Shown here: positions 18,793 to 28,574 of the stretch, one piece after another | Numbering within the stretch: position 1 is the stretch's first letter | Layout of the letters: each line of letters begins with the position of its first letter | Source of the DNA: Hirschia baltica ATCC 49814 | GTDB lineage: Bacteria > Pseudomonadota > Alphaproteobacteria > Caulobacterales > Hyphomonadaceae | Assembly: GCF_000023785.1 (NCBI RefSeq) | Contig: NC_012982.1 | Span: 2,232,001-2,296,000, forward strand | DNA length: 64,000 nucleotides | Direction: 5' to 3' | Notes under the pieces: generated by a model | Seen by the model: only the letters and a program-made list of their open reading frames with translations | What the model was told of the DNA's origin: nothing | The model's database searches: none | Made by a program: the position numbers and the translations under genes

Positions 18793-19611
18793 ATGAAGAA
18801 CAAACCGCGCAAGCAGTCGTTTGCGGACAACACCAAAAAAAATTACAAAAATCAAAAAAAACCAACTTATCAACAACTTCCAGAGGGTGAAGTGTGGATT
18901 TGGGGCGTTCACGCGGTCGCTTCAGCTCTTAAAAACAACTCCAGAAAGAAAATTCGGGCGTTTTTTACCCGCAATGGCGCACAGAAACTAGGACTCGATG
19001 CGGAGCACCTTCCCCACTACGCTCAACTAGCGGACCCAAAAGACATAGATAAATTAGTTCCACCTGATTCGGTTCACCAAGGCGTCGTTCTTCATGCGCG
19101 TGAATTGGACGGTGTGGACTTTGAAGATGTGCTTGCAAATGGCGAAGGCCCAATTGTCATTCTAGATCAGGTCACCGATCCTCAGAATGTCGGTGCCGTA
19201 TTTAGATCCTGCGCTGCTTTTGGCGCAAAAGCCGTGATTATGCAGACGCGAAACTCTCCAAATCTAGGCGGCGCACTTGCCAAAGCGGCCGTTGGCGCAA
19301 TTGACATCATTCCAGAAGTCGCCGTCGTAAATATCTCCCGTGCCGTCACTGCGCTAAGTGATGCTGGATGGTGGGTTGTTGGAATGGATGGCAATACTGA
19401 AATTGATATTGCGCAGGCCTTTGACACCCCCGCACCGCTAGCCATTGTAATGGGAGCTGAAGGTTCGGGAATTCGTCCCCTTATTGCCAAGGGTTGTAGT
19501 CAACTTGCTAAAATTTCGATCTCTCCACAAATGGAAAGCTTAAATGTGTCCAGCGCGGCCTCCATTGCCCTTTATGAAGCCAATCGACAAAACAAGAATA
19601 ATTCGAACTGA
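18793..19611 (+). CDS. rlmB: TrmH-family 23S rRNA 2'-O-methyltransferase (RlmB-like)
   Basis: 272 residues, SPOUT-class enzyme using S-adenosylmethionine; RlmB methylates G2251 of 23S rRNA. A basic N-terminal tail (residues 1-28) is followed by the substrate-binding domain (WIWGVHAVASAL) and the SPOUT domain with its three motifs: DQVTDPQNVGAVFRSC, VMGAEGSGIRPL and SPQMESLNVSSAASIALYE. The knot and SAM loop are complete. Its position beside tRNA-Tyr is common in alphaproteobacteria. A different rRNA target cannot be excluded. Confidence 0.9.
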   Translation: MKNKPRKQSFADNTKKNYKNQKKPTYQQLPEGEVWIWGVHAVASALKNNSRKKIRAFFTRNGAQKLGLDAEHLPHYAQLADPKDIDKLVPPDSVHQGVVLHARELDGVDFEDVLANGEGPIVILDQVTDPQNVGAVFRSCAAFGAKAVIMQTRNSPNLGGALAKAAVGAIDIIPEVAVVNISRAVTALSDAGWWVVGMDGNTEIDIAQAFDTPAPLAIVMGAEGSGIRPLIAKGCSQLAKISISPQMESLNVSSAASIALYEANRQNKNNSN

Positions 19612-19737
19612 AAAGTCAACAAAACATCAGCCACACCAGCCCGAACTTTTCGTTAAATAGAATTGCATAATATTTGCAGCAGAAAAGCAGAAAATCAGCA
19701 ATAACTCGACATTAGCTTAGCAGCACTATGGGATTCT

Positions 19738-20712
19738 ATGACGATAAACTCGCAAGTTGAAGCACAAAACAACGCAACCCTTATCGGAGTTGCCACGTTC
19801 AAACGCCCCAAACAGCTTCAAGAACTTTTAGAAAGCTTAGAAAAATTAAGCTGGAACAAGGTTGAAATGCCACGCGTTGAGATTGCTATAGTCGACAATG
19901 ATGCAGACGAAAGTGCACGCGAACTTGTTGAAATGTTTACGAAAAATAGTCACTATCCTATCACTTACCTTACCGAAAGCAGACGCGGTGTTAGTCATGT
20001 CAGAAACACGGCGCTCGAGTTTGCTTTATCTCATGAATTTGATTTTCTTGCCTTTATTGATGATGACGAAACAGCCCATACCAATTGGCTTGAAGCATTG
20101 CTCATTCGGCAGAACGAAACAAAAGCCGGTGCCGTTTTCGGACAAGTAAATTCTCAATACAATACAGATGCACCAGACTGGATCGCCGCATGGCGTCCAC
20201 ACGCCCATATCATCGAAACAGACGGCATACCAGACAAGCCAGGCGGTACTTGCAATGTCTTGATTGACCTTCAAGCCGTGCAAAATAGCAATATTAGATT
20301 CGATCCTAAAATGTCTCTAACAGGTGGAGAAGACACGCTTTTTTTCTATGAAATGCAGGATGCAGGCTACACATTTGCAAGCGCAGCCGCCGCTATTGTG
20401 GACGAAGACATTCCTAGCAATCGCGCTCAACCAAACTGGATATTAAAGCGTTGGTATCGCACCGGCATGACGGATTTAATCATTATAAACCGCCATTCAA
20501 TTGGCCCCGTAGTGAAGCTAAAAGCTGTATTAGGCGGCCTTGTTAGACTGACCATTGGCAGCACAGCAGCGCTACTTTTTTGGATCGCAAACTTCGGCAA
20601 ACTGAACAAAAAAACAATGGAAAAACTCTACACCGCATATCGCGGTGCAGGCATGTTGTCTTTTGCTTTTGGCCGCACCTACGAAGAATACGGCTCAAAA
20701 AAATCCGATTAA
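19738..20712 (+). CDS. GT2 family glycosyltransferase
   Basis: 324 residues. GT-A fold starting at TLIGVATFKRPKQLQELLES, with EIAIVDNDADES and the metal-binding region FLAFIDDDETAHTNWLEAL (about residues 100-118). A later acidic motif LTGGEDTLFFYEM is present. A hydrophobic stretch near residues 260-285 (LVRLTIGSTAALLFWIANF) suggests membrane association. It lies alone between rlmB and metG, and by type belongs to the exopolysaccharide set. It resembles the GT2 at 60976-61938 in layout. Confidence 0.88.
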   Translation: MTINSQVEAQNNATLIGVATFKRPKQLQELLESLEKLSWNKVEMPRVEIAIVDNDADESARELVEMFTKNSHYPITYLTESRRGVSHVRNTALEFALSHEFDFLAFIDDDETAHTNWLEALLIRQNETKAGAVFGQVNSQYNTDAPDWIAAWRPHAHIIETDGIPDKPGGTCNVLIDLQAVQNSNIRFDPKMSLTGGEDTLFFYEMQDAGYTFASAAAAIVDEDIPSNRAQPNWILKRWYRTGMTDLIIINRHSIGPVVKLKAVLGGLVRLTIGSTAALLFWIANFGKLNKKTMEKLYTAYRGAGMLSFAFGRTYEEYGSKKSD

Positions 20713-20734
20713 TTTTAATAACTTAGTAGCTGAA

Positions 20735-22447
20735 TTACTTTCCGCCGCCAAACTTCTCTGTCCACTCCTCGACATGCACATCCTCAATTTTTGAGAACAA
20801 CACTTCAGGCGCTTTCACTGGCATTCCAATTGGCAATGCTGTTAAGACTGCGGCGACATCGTCAAATTTAAAACTGCGATGTTCTTCAGGGATCCCAATA
20901 GCATCAAGAATTTTCTTTCCCGTTTCGGGAATAATTGGAAGTGCCAAAATCCCAAAAAGAGCAACCAAATTAAGACCATAGCGAACACCAACAGCAGCAG
21001 CATCTTTATCGGTTTTAAACTTCACCCAAGGCTCAGCCTTCGTCAGATATTCATTCCCCACCGCCCAAATAGCGCGGGTTTCTGCAGCAGCTTTTCTAAA
21101 CTCCATATTCTCATAATGAGACATCAATATTGGCAAACGTGTTTTGAGCTCGCCTTCAAGCCACGCTTCATCTTCGCCAGCTACGCCGCCATCTGGTAAA
21201 ACACCGTCAAATTTAGACACGGTATATTTTGTAATCCGATTAACAAAATTTCCTAGAACATTAGCAAGGTCAGAGTTGATCGCTGATTGAAACCCTTCCC
21301 ATGTGAATGGTGCATCAGACCCTTCTGGCGCATTCGCGATCAAATACCATCTCCAATAATCAGACGGTAGAATTCCCAATGCTTGATCCATGAAAACACC
21401 GCGTTTCTGACTGGTAGAGAATTTACCACCATACCAAGTCACCCAATTGAATGCTTTCAATTTATCAACGGTTTTCCAAGGCTCTTGAGACCCAAAGATA
21501 GTGACTGGAAACGAGACAGTGTGAAATGCCACATTATCTTTTCCCATAAATTGCACATAGGAGACATCGTCTGCGCCTTTATCTGTACGCCACCAACTTT
21601 CCCAATCGCGATTGTCTCCAGCTTCCGCCCATTCTTGCGTTGCTGCTATGTATTCAACAGGCGCATCAAACCAAACATAAAAGACTTTATCTTCAAACCC
21701 AGGACGTGGCTTGCCATCTTTCAATACAGGCACCCCCCACTTTAGGTCACGCGTGATCGCACGATCCTGCAAGCCTTCATCTAGCCATTTATAAGCGATG
21801 GACCGCGCAAGCTGAGGCCAAGTTTCAGCTTCATCAACCCATGCCCGGATCGTGTCCTGCATTTTTTCCTGCAACAAAAACAAATGGACGGTGTCGCGGA
21901 TCTCAATGTTCTTAGAACCAGACACAGCAGAATATGGCTCAATAAGGTCCACAGGATCTAATAGGCGCCCACAATTGTCACATTGATCGCCTCGTGCTTT
22001 TTCAAACTCACAATGAGGACATGTCCCTTCAACATAGCGGTCCGGTAGAAAACGACCATCATCAACTGAATAAACCTGTTTAGAAGTGCGTTCCTCAATA
22101 AGTCCATTCGCTTCGAGTTTCTCAGCGAAGTGTTGAGTGAGCTTTGCGTTCTGCTCACGAGATGACCGACCAAACCAATCAAAGGAAAGCCCAAACCCCT
22201 CGCCTGCTGCACGCTGTATCTCATGCTGTTCATCACAATATTCTTGAACACTGATGCCAGCCGCCGATGCTGCTAATTCAGCGGGCGTTCCATGCTCATC
22301 CGTCGCACATACATACAAAACATCATCGCCCTTCAATCTCTTGAAACGCGCATAGACATCCGCAGGCAACATGGAGCCAGCGAGATTTCCCAGATGTTTA
22401 ACACCATTAATGTACGGAAGCGCGGATGTGATCAGGATACGTGACAT
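20735..22447 (-). CDS. metG: Methionyl-tRNA synthetase
   Basis: 570 residues. Class I synthetase charging tRNA-Met. HIGH-type motif in PYINGVKHLGNLAGSMLPAD, specificity region ATDEHGTPAE, a zinc knuckle (CPHCEF...CDNCGRLL, about residues 142-160) and the KMSKS equivalent KFSTSQKRGV. The anticodon-binding helical domain follows. It lacks the C-terminal dimerisation (tRNA-binding) domain found in some MetRS, which is normal for this type. It converges with the GT2 gene (22 bases apart). Confidence 0.96.
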   Translation of the reverse strand: MSRILITSALPYINGVKHLGNLAGSMLPADVYARFKRLKGDDVLYVCATDEHGTPAELAASAAGISVQEYCDEQHEIQRAAGEGFGLSFDWFGRSSREQNAKLTQHFAEKLEANGLIEERTSKQVYSVDDGRFLPDRYVEGTCPHCEFEKARGDQCDNCGRLLDPVDLIEPYSAVSGSKNIEIRDTVHLFLLQEKMQDTIRAWVDEAETWPQLARSIAYKWLDEGLQDRAITRDLKWGVPVLKDGKPRPGFEDKVFYVWFDAPVEYIAATQEWAEAGDNRDWESWWRTDKGADDVSYVQFMGKDNVAFHTVSFPVTIFGSQEPWKTVDKLKAFNWVTWYGGKFSTSQKRGVFMDQALGILPSDYWRWYLIANAPEGSDAPFTWEGFQSAINSDLANVLGNFVNRITKYTVSKFDGVLPDGGVAGEDEAWLEGELKTRLPILMSHYENMEFRKAAAETRAIWAVGNEYLTKAEPWVKFKTDKDAAAVGVRYGLNLVALFGILALPIIPETGKKILDAIGIPEEHRSFKFDDVAAVLTALPIGMPVKAPEVLFSKIEDVHVEEWTEKFGGGK

Positions 22448-22591
22448 ATTACTTTTCTGTCATAATAGAGTAGAGTAACAAATCGATATGCTTTTATACG
22501 GAAAAGCAAACCGATTTGAGCGACGTTGGAGGGATGTTTAACGCGCTCTTTAGGCAAATGAAAAGAGCAGGTTTCAAAGGAGGGGCAAAAG

Positions 22592-23071
22592 ATGCTGAGA
22601 ATTGGTGGAATAAACGTAATTGGTGTCGTATTGGCGACCATAGCTTTCTATATGATTGGATTTTTGTTTTACGGACTTTTCTTTAAAGATGTTTGGACAG
22701 CACACACACTTGCTTCAACTGGCGTCGCAGAACTCGATTCGATTCGTCAAATGACACCCGAACGTCTTGAAGCCGCATGGTATAAAGCTTTTCCTGATGC
22801 CAACCCAACTTTATTAATGGGTCTAGGTTTTCTAAATACTCTCATCACCACTATCGTTCTAGCAGTCGTGTTGAGGTTTCTTACAGCTGGTGCTGCGACC
22901 ATCGCCTCTTATGCGGGCTTTGCGTTACTGCTCGCTATCGGGTTCTCTATCACATCCATTTCCTATGATCATATATATGCTGGAAAATCTCTCATACTGT
23001 TCTGGATTGACACAGCACATATATGCATTGGTTTCATTGTAAGCGCTGTCATTCTGTCCTTGTTTGAATAG
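22592..23071 (+). CDS. DUF1761-like integral membrane protein
   Basis: 159 residues with four likely membrane helices (about 8-32, 75-97, 103-122 and 133-157). The start INVIGVVLATIAFYMIGFLF followed by a short loop and acidic region matches the DUF1761 pattern as remembered. Function unknown. A strong ribosome-binding site (AGGAGG) lies 9 bases upstream. It is divergent from metG and ends before tRNA-Thr. Confidence 0.7.
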   Translation: MLRIGGINVIGVVLATIAFYMIGFLFYGLFFKDVWTAHTLASTGVAELDSIRQMTPERLEAAWYKAFPDANPTLLMGLGFLNTLITTIVLAVVLRFLTAGAATIASYAGFALLLAIGFSITSISYDHIYAGKSLILFWIDTAHICIGFIVSAVILSLFE

Positions 23072-23177
23072 CTGAAATACTTAGAGTTTTTGCGCGGTGA
23101 TTTTTTTTGAAAAAACTTCAAAAAAAGGCTTGCATACTGCTTCGCAAAAGATTAGTTACATCACCTCTTCAGGGTGT

Positions 23178-23253
<76 letters not shown>

Positions 23254-23393
23254 TTCTGAAGATTGAAACCACAATGGTACACAAAGCAGCGAACTTGTTC
23301 GCCACCATTGTTTCCACAATAGTTTTTATAAAGAATATCAGCTCTTTCGAAGCATGACTTCGCGCGCGCTCATTTTAAAACTAAATCGAAAAT

Positions 23394-23408
23394 GACTAGA
23401 CGAGCGCT
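23394..23408. repeat. Copy 2 of motif GACTAGACGARCGCT
   Basis: GACTAGACGAGCGCT, one base different from the copy at 14501-14515. Here it lies in the 247-base gap between tRNA-Thr and the terminator of the Wzc gene, where no gene is seen. Confidence 0.4.
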
Positions 23409-23446
23409 CAATTCGACAAAATCCTGCGCGCACTGATAATACAAAA

Positions 23447-23483
23447 AAACGCCCCTCCATGCTTATCACATAGAGGGGCGTTT
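23447..23483. terminator. Terminator after the Wzc-like gene
   Basis: 11-bp perfect stem AAACGCCCCTC/GAGGGGCGTTT with an A-rich left flank, so on the minus strand it is a hairpin followed by T residues. It lies 18 bases past the Wzc-like stop. Confidence 0.88.
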
Positions 23484-23500
23484 CTATCTAAATAACAATT

Positions 23501-25765
23501 CTAGTTGTTAATGTAGTACTTAGAGTAAGCTTTATAATTGCTCAATGCAGCACCTGAGTGTTTTGATAGACGTTTCAAGTCCACAAATGTAAGTGCAACA
23601 CCGGCCACATTCGCTTTAAACTCACGAAGTACACCCAATGTCTGGGCAAGAGCCGCACGACTTGTACGACGCCACCTAGCGGCCACCAACACTTGGTCGG
23701 ATTTAGCTGCAATCACACGTGTTTCAGCCATCAACAAGATCGGCGCAGTATCAACGATGATCAAATCGTAATCCACTTTCAAACGCTCAATCATTGTATC
23801 AAATGTCTTAGATCCAAACACATCACGAGATGTCTTACGGGTCGAAGTCAATGGTAGAATATCTAGATCTGTTTCAGTGTCTTTCTGAATAACATCTTTT
23901 AATTCAACTTCACCCAGAAGATATTCAACTAACCCAAATTTCGGTTTCAAACCTGATGTTTCAGTCAATTGGTGACGTCTAAAGTCTCCATCAATCACAA
24001 GCGTACGAGACCCAGTCATCGCTGACATACGCGATAGAGATAGCGTCAAACTTGTTTTACCTTCAGCTGGGAATGACGATGTAACAGTCACAAGCTTGGC
24101 TGGGTTATCAATGTTTGCAAATTTAACGGAAGCCCTGAGGTTTCGCATAGATTCCGCAAAAGCGGACATTGGATGCTCAATCAGATACTTTGCAGGTTGA
24201 ACCTTTGAACCAATACCAGACGGAAGCAATGGAACATTCCCAAGGAATGGGACACCATTGCGTTCTTCAATTTCTTCACCTGAAGACACGCGATTGTCCA
24301 ATAACTCCATCACAAGGACGATACCACCAGCAGCAGCTAGCCCAAGGAATAGACCCAAAGCAAAATTCACTGACTTACGTGGCAAAGCCGCAGCTTGAGG
24401 TACATCGGCATATGCAAGCACACGCGCATCAACATCTTGAATAGATTCTTGTTGATTTGTTGTTTTGAACTGAGTCAGAATTTCTTCATACAATGTACGA
24501 GACGCTTCAGCATTACGTTCTAGCTCTCGAAGTTTAATCGTTGCACGGTTGTTCTGAGACAATTCACCGCGAAGGTTTCCCAAACTGTCACGGAGACTAT
24601 CGAGGCGGCGCCTTGAAATTGAAACTTCACTCTCAAGACTTGACACAATACGGCGCACCTCTGCATCGATTTGCGCTCTTAAATCGCGTTCTTCTCCCAC
24701 AATCGAAATAACATCAGGGTGACGTGGTCCATATTTTGTTTCCAAATCAGCACGTTCCCGTGTGATCTGAGCCTGCTGCGTCCGCAAATTACGGATCACA
24801 TCAGATTGCAATGCTTCCGCCATAGCTTCAGCACCCGCACCAGTGTTTAATGAATTACGAACAGCAGCCAAACGCGCACGACGCTCTGAATATTCCGCTT
24901 CCTGAGCGATCATTTGAGCCTGAATATCTGAAATTTGCTGCTCTGTTAGTGTTTTACCACTCGCACTCAACAATCCCATTTGAGACCGATAGGCTTCCAC
25001 AGCGCTTTCGGCTGAGCTCAATTCCGCTCTAAGGTCAGTCAATTGTTGATCCAACCAATCATTGGTACGACGCGTCTCTTCAAAGCGAGTATCAAGTTGG
25101 TCAACCAAGTATTGATCAGCTACCGCATTCGCAATTGCAGCCGAACGACCCGCATCAATACTACTGGCAGTGACGTAGAATACGAACTTACGGCCATCCC
25201 GCTCTGCCTTAACTTTTCCTGCAAGAATTTTAGCAGCCGTAACAATAACGCGTTCAGCTTTTTCTTCTTCTGTCAGAATGCGCTCTTCCACAGGCGTTTC
25301 TTCTTCTCCACTTGGGATCAATGAAGAAATGACATTCTTCACCTGAGCTTGAAAGACTTCCATCTGTGTCGGCACATATAGGCTTGGATTAAATTCAGCG
25401 AATTTCTGAAGCTCTAGTTTACGAACAACACGTTGTAGCAAAACTGGACTGGTTATAATTTCTAGTTCTGTTTCAAATACGCCTGGGTCTGCCGGCAAGC
25501 CAGATAAGACACCCACATCAAGAACAGCGTTTTCCCGCTGATCTACAATCACCTTTGCAGAAGATTGATAAATGGGCGTCATCTGGAGCGTTAGCAAAGC
25601 AACAATGCTAAAGATCGTAACAACCACAAACATCAGAAGTGTAAAATTACGTCTTATCGTGCGAACGATTTGGGAAAGACTAATCACCTGACTAGGGCCA
25701 TTCTGGTTGCCCGGAAACGAACTCATTACATTCGATTCAATTGGATAAGGATATGCCTTGGTCAA
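23501..25765 (-). CDS. Polysaccharide co-polymerase / tyrosine autokinase (Wzc-like)
   Basis: 754 residues. Wzz-type N-terminal domain with a first membrane helix (LLMFVVVTIFSIVALLTL, about residues 43-60), long periplasmic coiled coils (about 200-440), a second helix (FALGLFLGLAAAGGIVLVME, about 470-490), then a BY-kinase domain. Walker A is in FPAEGKTSLT, Walker A' in VIDGDFRRHQL and Walker B in LIIVDTAPILL. The C-terminus is Tyr-rich (NYKAYSKYYINN), as expected for autophosphorylation. It controls chain length and links the polymerase to the OPX channel. The start is a TTG with AAGGA 8 bases upstream; the internal ATG (13 codons in) has no ribosome-binding site. It follows the outer-membrane barrel gene by 66 bases. 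Confidence 0.95.
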   Translation of the reverse strand: MTKAYPYPIESNVMSSFPGNQNGPSQVISLSQIVRTIRRNFTLLMFVVVTIFSIVALLTLQMTPIYQSSAKVIVDQRENAVLDVGVLSGLPADPGVFETELEIITSPVLLQRVVRKLELQKFAEFNPSLYVPTQMEVFQAQVKNVISSLIPSGEEETPVEERILTEEEKAERVIVTAAKILAGKVKAERDGRKFVFYVTASSIDAGRSAAIANAVADQYLVDQLDTRFEETRRTNDWLDQQLTDLRAELSSAESAVEAYRSQMGLLSASGKTLTEQQISDIQAQMIAQEAEYSERRARLAAVRNSLNTGAGAEAMAEALQSDVIRNLRTQQAQITRERADLETKYGPRHPDVISIVGEERDLRAQIDAEVRRIVSSLESEVSISRRRLDSLRDSLGNLRGELSQNNRATIKLRELERNAEASRTLYEEILTQFKTTNQQESIQDVDARVLAYADVPQAAALPRKSVNFALGLFLGLAAAGGIVLVMELLDNRVSSGEEIEERNGVPFLGNVPLLPSGIGSKVQPAKYLIEHPMSAFAESMRNLRASVKFANIDNPAKLVTVTSSFPAEGKTSLTLSLSRMSAMTGSRTLVIDGDFRRHQLTETSGLKPKFGLVEYLLGEVELKDVIQKDTETDLDILPLTSTRKTSRDVFGSKTFDTMIERLKVDYDLIIVDTAPILLMAETRVIAAKSDQVLVAARWRRTSRAALAQTLGVLREFKANVAGVALTFVDLKRLSKHSGAALSNYKAYSKYYINN

Positions 25766-25831
25766 AACTACGGTCCTTCAGCGCTATATAAGCTTATAAT
25801 ATACTAAAAAGTGTCGGCCGGAGCCCTTCCC

Positions 25832-27169
25832 TTATGGGAAGAGCTTCAAACCAACGCCCACTATTGTTTGGTCGTATGTACGTCCACGATTCTCTACACT
25901 TGATTCACGGCTATCAAATTGAAGGTTGAAATCTAGGTGTACGTTCGGGTTCATTTTATAAACCGCACCAGCACCAATATTGTAGAAATCTTGATCATAT
26001 CCAAGCGTGGTGGCTGAACCATCTAGCTCTTCTACACCATAACGAGCGTTTGCATTCAGCAAAAGATTTCTTTTCAACTCGTGAACAACACCCAGTTCAC
26101 CCTGAGAAACCAAGGCGGACGGAAGATCAATCTGACCCGTGTCAGCTGTATATCTGTTCACGCCCAAAGAAACTGTTGTTAAAGGTGTTGGAAGCCATTG
26201 AACATCTGTGTCGATCGCCAATCCTTCAATATCATTAAATTCTGCAGCATCTCGCTCTTCACGAAGGAACCCAACCGCAACTTCACCACGCAACAAACTA
26301 GATTGGAAGCTTGTACCAATTTGAGCATTAAAGCCTGATGCATCACGCTTAACACCGACAGTTGGAACTGTATCATACTCACGGTCTGAAACAGCTGTGC
26401 TTAAAAAGAACGAAATGTCGGGACTTAGTGCATATTCTGCACGAGCATTGTAAGCTGTCAGCGTATAATCACGATATGAGCGATCATTCTGTATACCGTC
26501 ATTTAATGCATCGTCTGAAAAACGAATATCATCATATGAGAGATCACGTACATTAGCACCTAAGCTGAAACGAAGCGAATCACGTTGCCAGTTTCCTGCT
26601 ATTCCACCAGTAACGACGCTGTACTCAGCTGGGTCACTCTGAAGCTCTTGGCTTATCGCAAAAATACCACGTCGCTCTGTAAGCTCTTGTGCGCCCACAT
26701 TTGCAGTGAAGTTGAACTCTCTAGAAACGTCAATTCGACCACGCAAAAAACCGTTTAGGTTAGTGTGGCTTTCATCACCATTGTCCGTATATTCTTTGTG
26801 CGCAGCGCTGGTTGTTAAACCAATTTCGTGACGTCCCCAGTCTGAAGTTAAATTAAGGGCTGGCGTAATAGATACTATAATATCTGAAGTTTCAGAAATT
26901 TGCTCTTCTACTCCATTTACCAATGTAGTGTCATTGCTTCCAACAGCATAAACGTTGGAATTAGACTGAAGCCCAAGCCCAAGTTCTGGAGTAAGCTTAA
27001 AGCTTCCTAAACGAACTTCACGCGGCTCAAATTCAGGTAGATAACGCTCACCCGCTCCTTGGATCCGGTCACGACGAAACATGTCGTCCTGAGCAACCGC
27101 TACTTGAGTACCGATTAGTGTCGTTAGCGCACCAACGCCAATTACTTTGATCATCTTGGACACGAGCAT
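25832..27169 (-). CDS. Outer-membrane beta-barrel protein of the polysaccharide locus (BBP2-like)
   Basis: About 445 residues. A signal peptide (KMIKVIGVGALTTLIGTQVA, cut near AVAQ) is followed by a segment of alternating polar/hydrophobic strands ending in a terminal aromatic-type strand (TIVGVGLKLFP), as in outer-membrane barrels. Such barrels (putative beta-barrel porin 2 type, as in Vibrio VpsM) accompany OPX/Wzc genes and may help secretion. The start is uncertain: ATG at 27169, GTG at 27163 (best spaced from AAAGGGG) or ATG at 27154. A longer TTG version to 27259 is unlikely. It is probably co-transcribed with the Wzc-like gene. Confidence 0.82.
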   Translation of the reverse strand: MLVSKMIKVIGVGALTTLIGTQVAVAQDDMFRRDRIQGAGERYLPEFEPREVRLGSFKLTPELGLGLQSNSNVYAVGSNDTTLVNGVEEQISETSDIIVSITPALNLTSDWGRHEIGLTTSAAHKEYTDNGDESHTNLNGFLRGRIDVSREFNFTANVGAQELTERRGIFAISQELQSDPAEYSVVTGGIAGNWQRDSLRFSLGANVRDLSYDDIRFSDDALNDGIQNDRSYRDYTLTAYNARAEYALSPDISFFLSTAVSDREYDTVPTVGVKRDASGFNAQIGTSFQSSLLRGEVAVGFLREERDAAEFNDIEGLAIDTDVQWLPTPLTTVSLGVNRYTADTGQIDLPSALVSQGELGVVHELKRNLLLNANARYGVEELDGSATTLGYDQDFYNIGAGAVYKMNPNVHLDFNLQFDSRESSVENRGRTYDQTIVGVGLKLFP

Positions 27170-27584
27170 CCCCTTTAAATTTCCGCGCAAACACACGCAC
27201 AACCTAGATTTCACCCTAAATTGAGCAATATCGAGGCCAATATTCACCACAGGTGACAATTATTCGAATTTAGCGACAGTTTATGCTATAAATCCCTACC
27301 GCAATGATGAGATTGACGTCACCTACCCGCCAAAAACACCCTCTGAAACCATGATACACCACAGACATGTTAAATTCAGTTCAATTGCAATGTGCAATTG
27401 CTCTAATTGGATTCAGGTCCGATTGATGTTTCAAAATAAACCTTTAACGTATTTGGTAAATTCAAGCAAAGATGAAACTTTCCTAATGCATTTTTAAGTT
27501 TGAATTCAGTCTATGCTAGACAGGCTTCCTCAGGATCCAAATTGAATGATATTTATTAACCATTCTACATTTGCATAAATAAAA
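27170..27584. other. 415-base intergenic region, promoter of the barrel-Wzc operon
   Basis: No gene seen. It separates two minus-strand units: upstream is the GT2/polymerase pair, downstream the barrel-Wzc pair. The promoter of the barrel gene is expected close to 27200-27300; no clear consensus could be fixed by eye. Confidence 0.4.
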
Positions 27585-28544
27585 TTATTTCGCGATTGAA
27601 ATTTTTTCTTTTAAGATTCCCCAAAACTGTCCCAAAACAAATGGAAAAGCATCCATATTGGGAAGAAGAACCCGCAGCACCCCAATAAAGTGTTTCATTT
27701 TCAAACATTCAACTATCTGTTGAAAAACGTGGGTGTGCTCCAACCTCAAACGATAGCGTTTTACTGCTTTTTCTTCTGCTTTGGAGAGTTTTCCAGCCTG
27801 CCTGACATCAAACCGCTGTGCAGCATCCACTAACTTCGCTGTTAATTCACTTGTTAAGCGATGAGAAATCGAACCTTCCTCAACTTGATAGGCATAGCCA
27901 ACAAACGGATCGTAAACCATTTTTGCTCCCCCTACCAAAAGATCGGTAACGAGGTAATAGTCTTCAGAATTACGAAGCGTTTCATCATAAGATACATCTA
28001 GTTTTTCTAAGCTTGTTGCTCGAAACAAAGGTTTCAAATATCCAAGAGCCGCCGCACCTGACATCATGATGTTCGAACTAACATATTGCTCAAGCCCTAT
28101 GATGTGACGTTCTTGATATTCCGCATTCTCCAAAAAATTCCCAGTGTCGATCTTCTGCCCTGCCGCATTAACACGCATCATGTTATCAACAATTATGTCT
28201 GCATTTTCTTGGTCGCCAACCTGTACAAGTTTATCCAATCTATCTGGCAAGAAAGCATCATCAGAATCGAGAACAGCAATGAAACGCCCTTTGGCCATTT
28301 CAATTGCTTTATTTCGCGCTTTAGACGGACCACCATTCACATCTAATTTAAACACACGAATGCGCGCATCTTTTAGGGCTAGTTTTTGAACTGTCTCATA
28401 TGTTTCATCAGGAGACGCATCATCTACAACAATAACCTCTAACGAAACATTCTGTTGAGACAACGCTGATTCAATTGCATCCTGAATATAATCTTGTGCA
28501 TTCCAGGCAGCTATTATTACGCTCACATCAATTGGATGGGTCAT
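27585..28544 (-). CDS. GT2 family glycosyltransferase
   Basis: 319 residues. GT-A fold starting DVSVIIAAWNAQDYIQDAIE, with VIVVDDASPDET and the metal site AVLDSDDAFLPDRLDKL (about residues 92-108). A later motif LRNSEDYYLVTDLL corresponds to the acceptor-side ED. Layout and several short motifs match the GT2 at 14937-15944. It follows the polymerase by 30 bases on the same strand and is probably in one operon with it. Confidence 0.9.
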   Translation of the reverse strand: MTHPIDVSVIIAAWNAQDYIQDAIESALSQQNVSLEVIVVDDASPDETYETVQKLALKDARIRVFKLDVNGGPSKARNKAIEMAKGRFIAVLDSDDAFLPDRLDKLVQVGDQENADIIVDNMMRVNAAGQKIDTGNFLENAEYQERHIIGLEQYVSSNIMMSGAAALGYLKPLFRATSLEKLDVSYDETLRNSEDYYLVTDLLVGGAKMVYDPFVGYAYQVEEGSISHRLTSELTAKLVDAAQRFDVRQAGKLSKAEEKAVKRYRLRLEHTHVFQQIVECLKMKHFIGVLRVLLPNMDAFPFVLGQFWGILKEKISIAK

Positions 28545-28574
28545 GCCTTAAAGTCTCACCGAGTAAAAATGAAT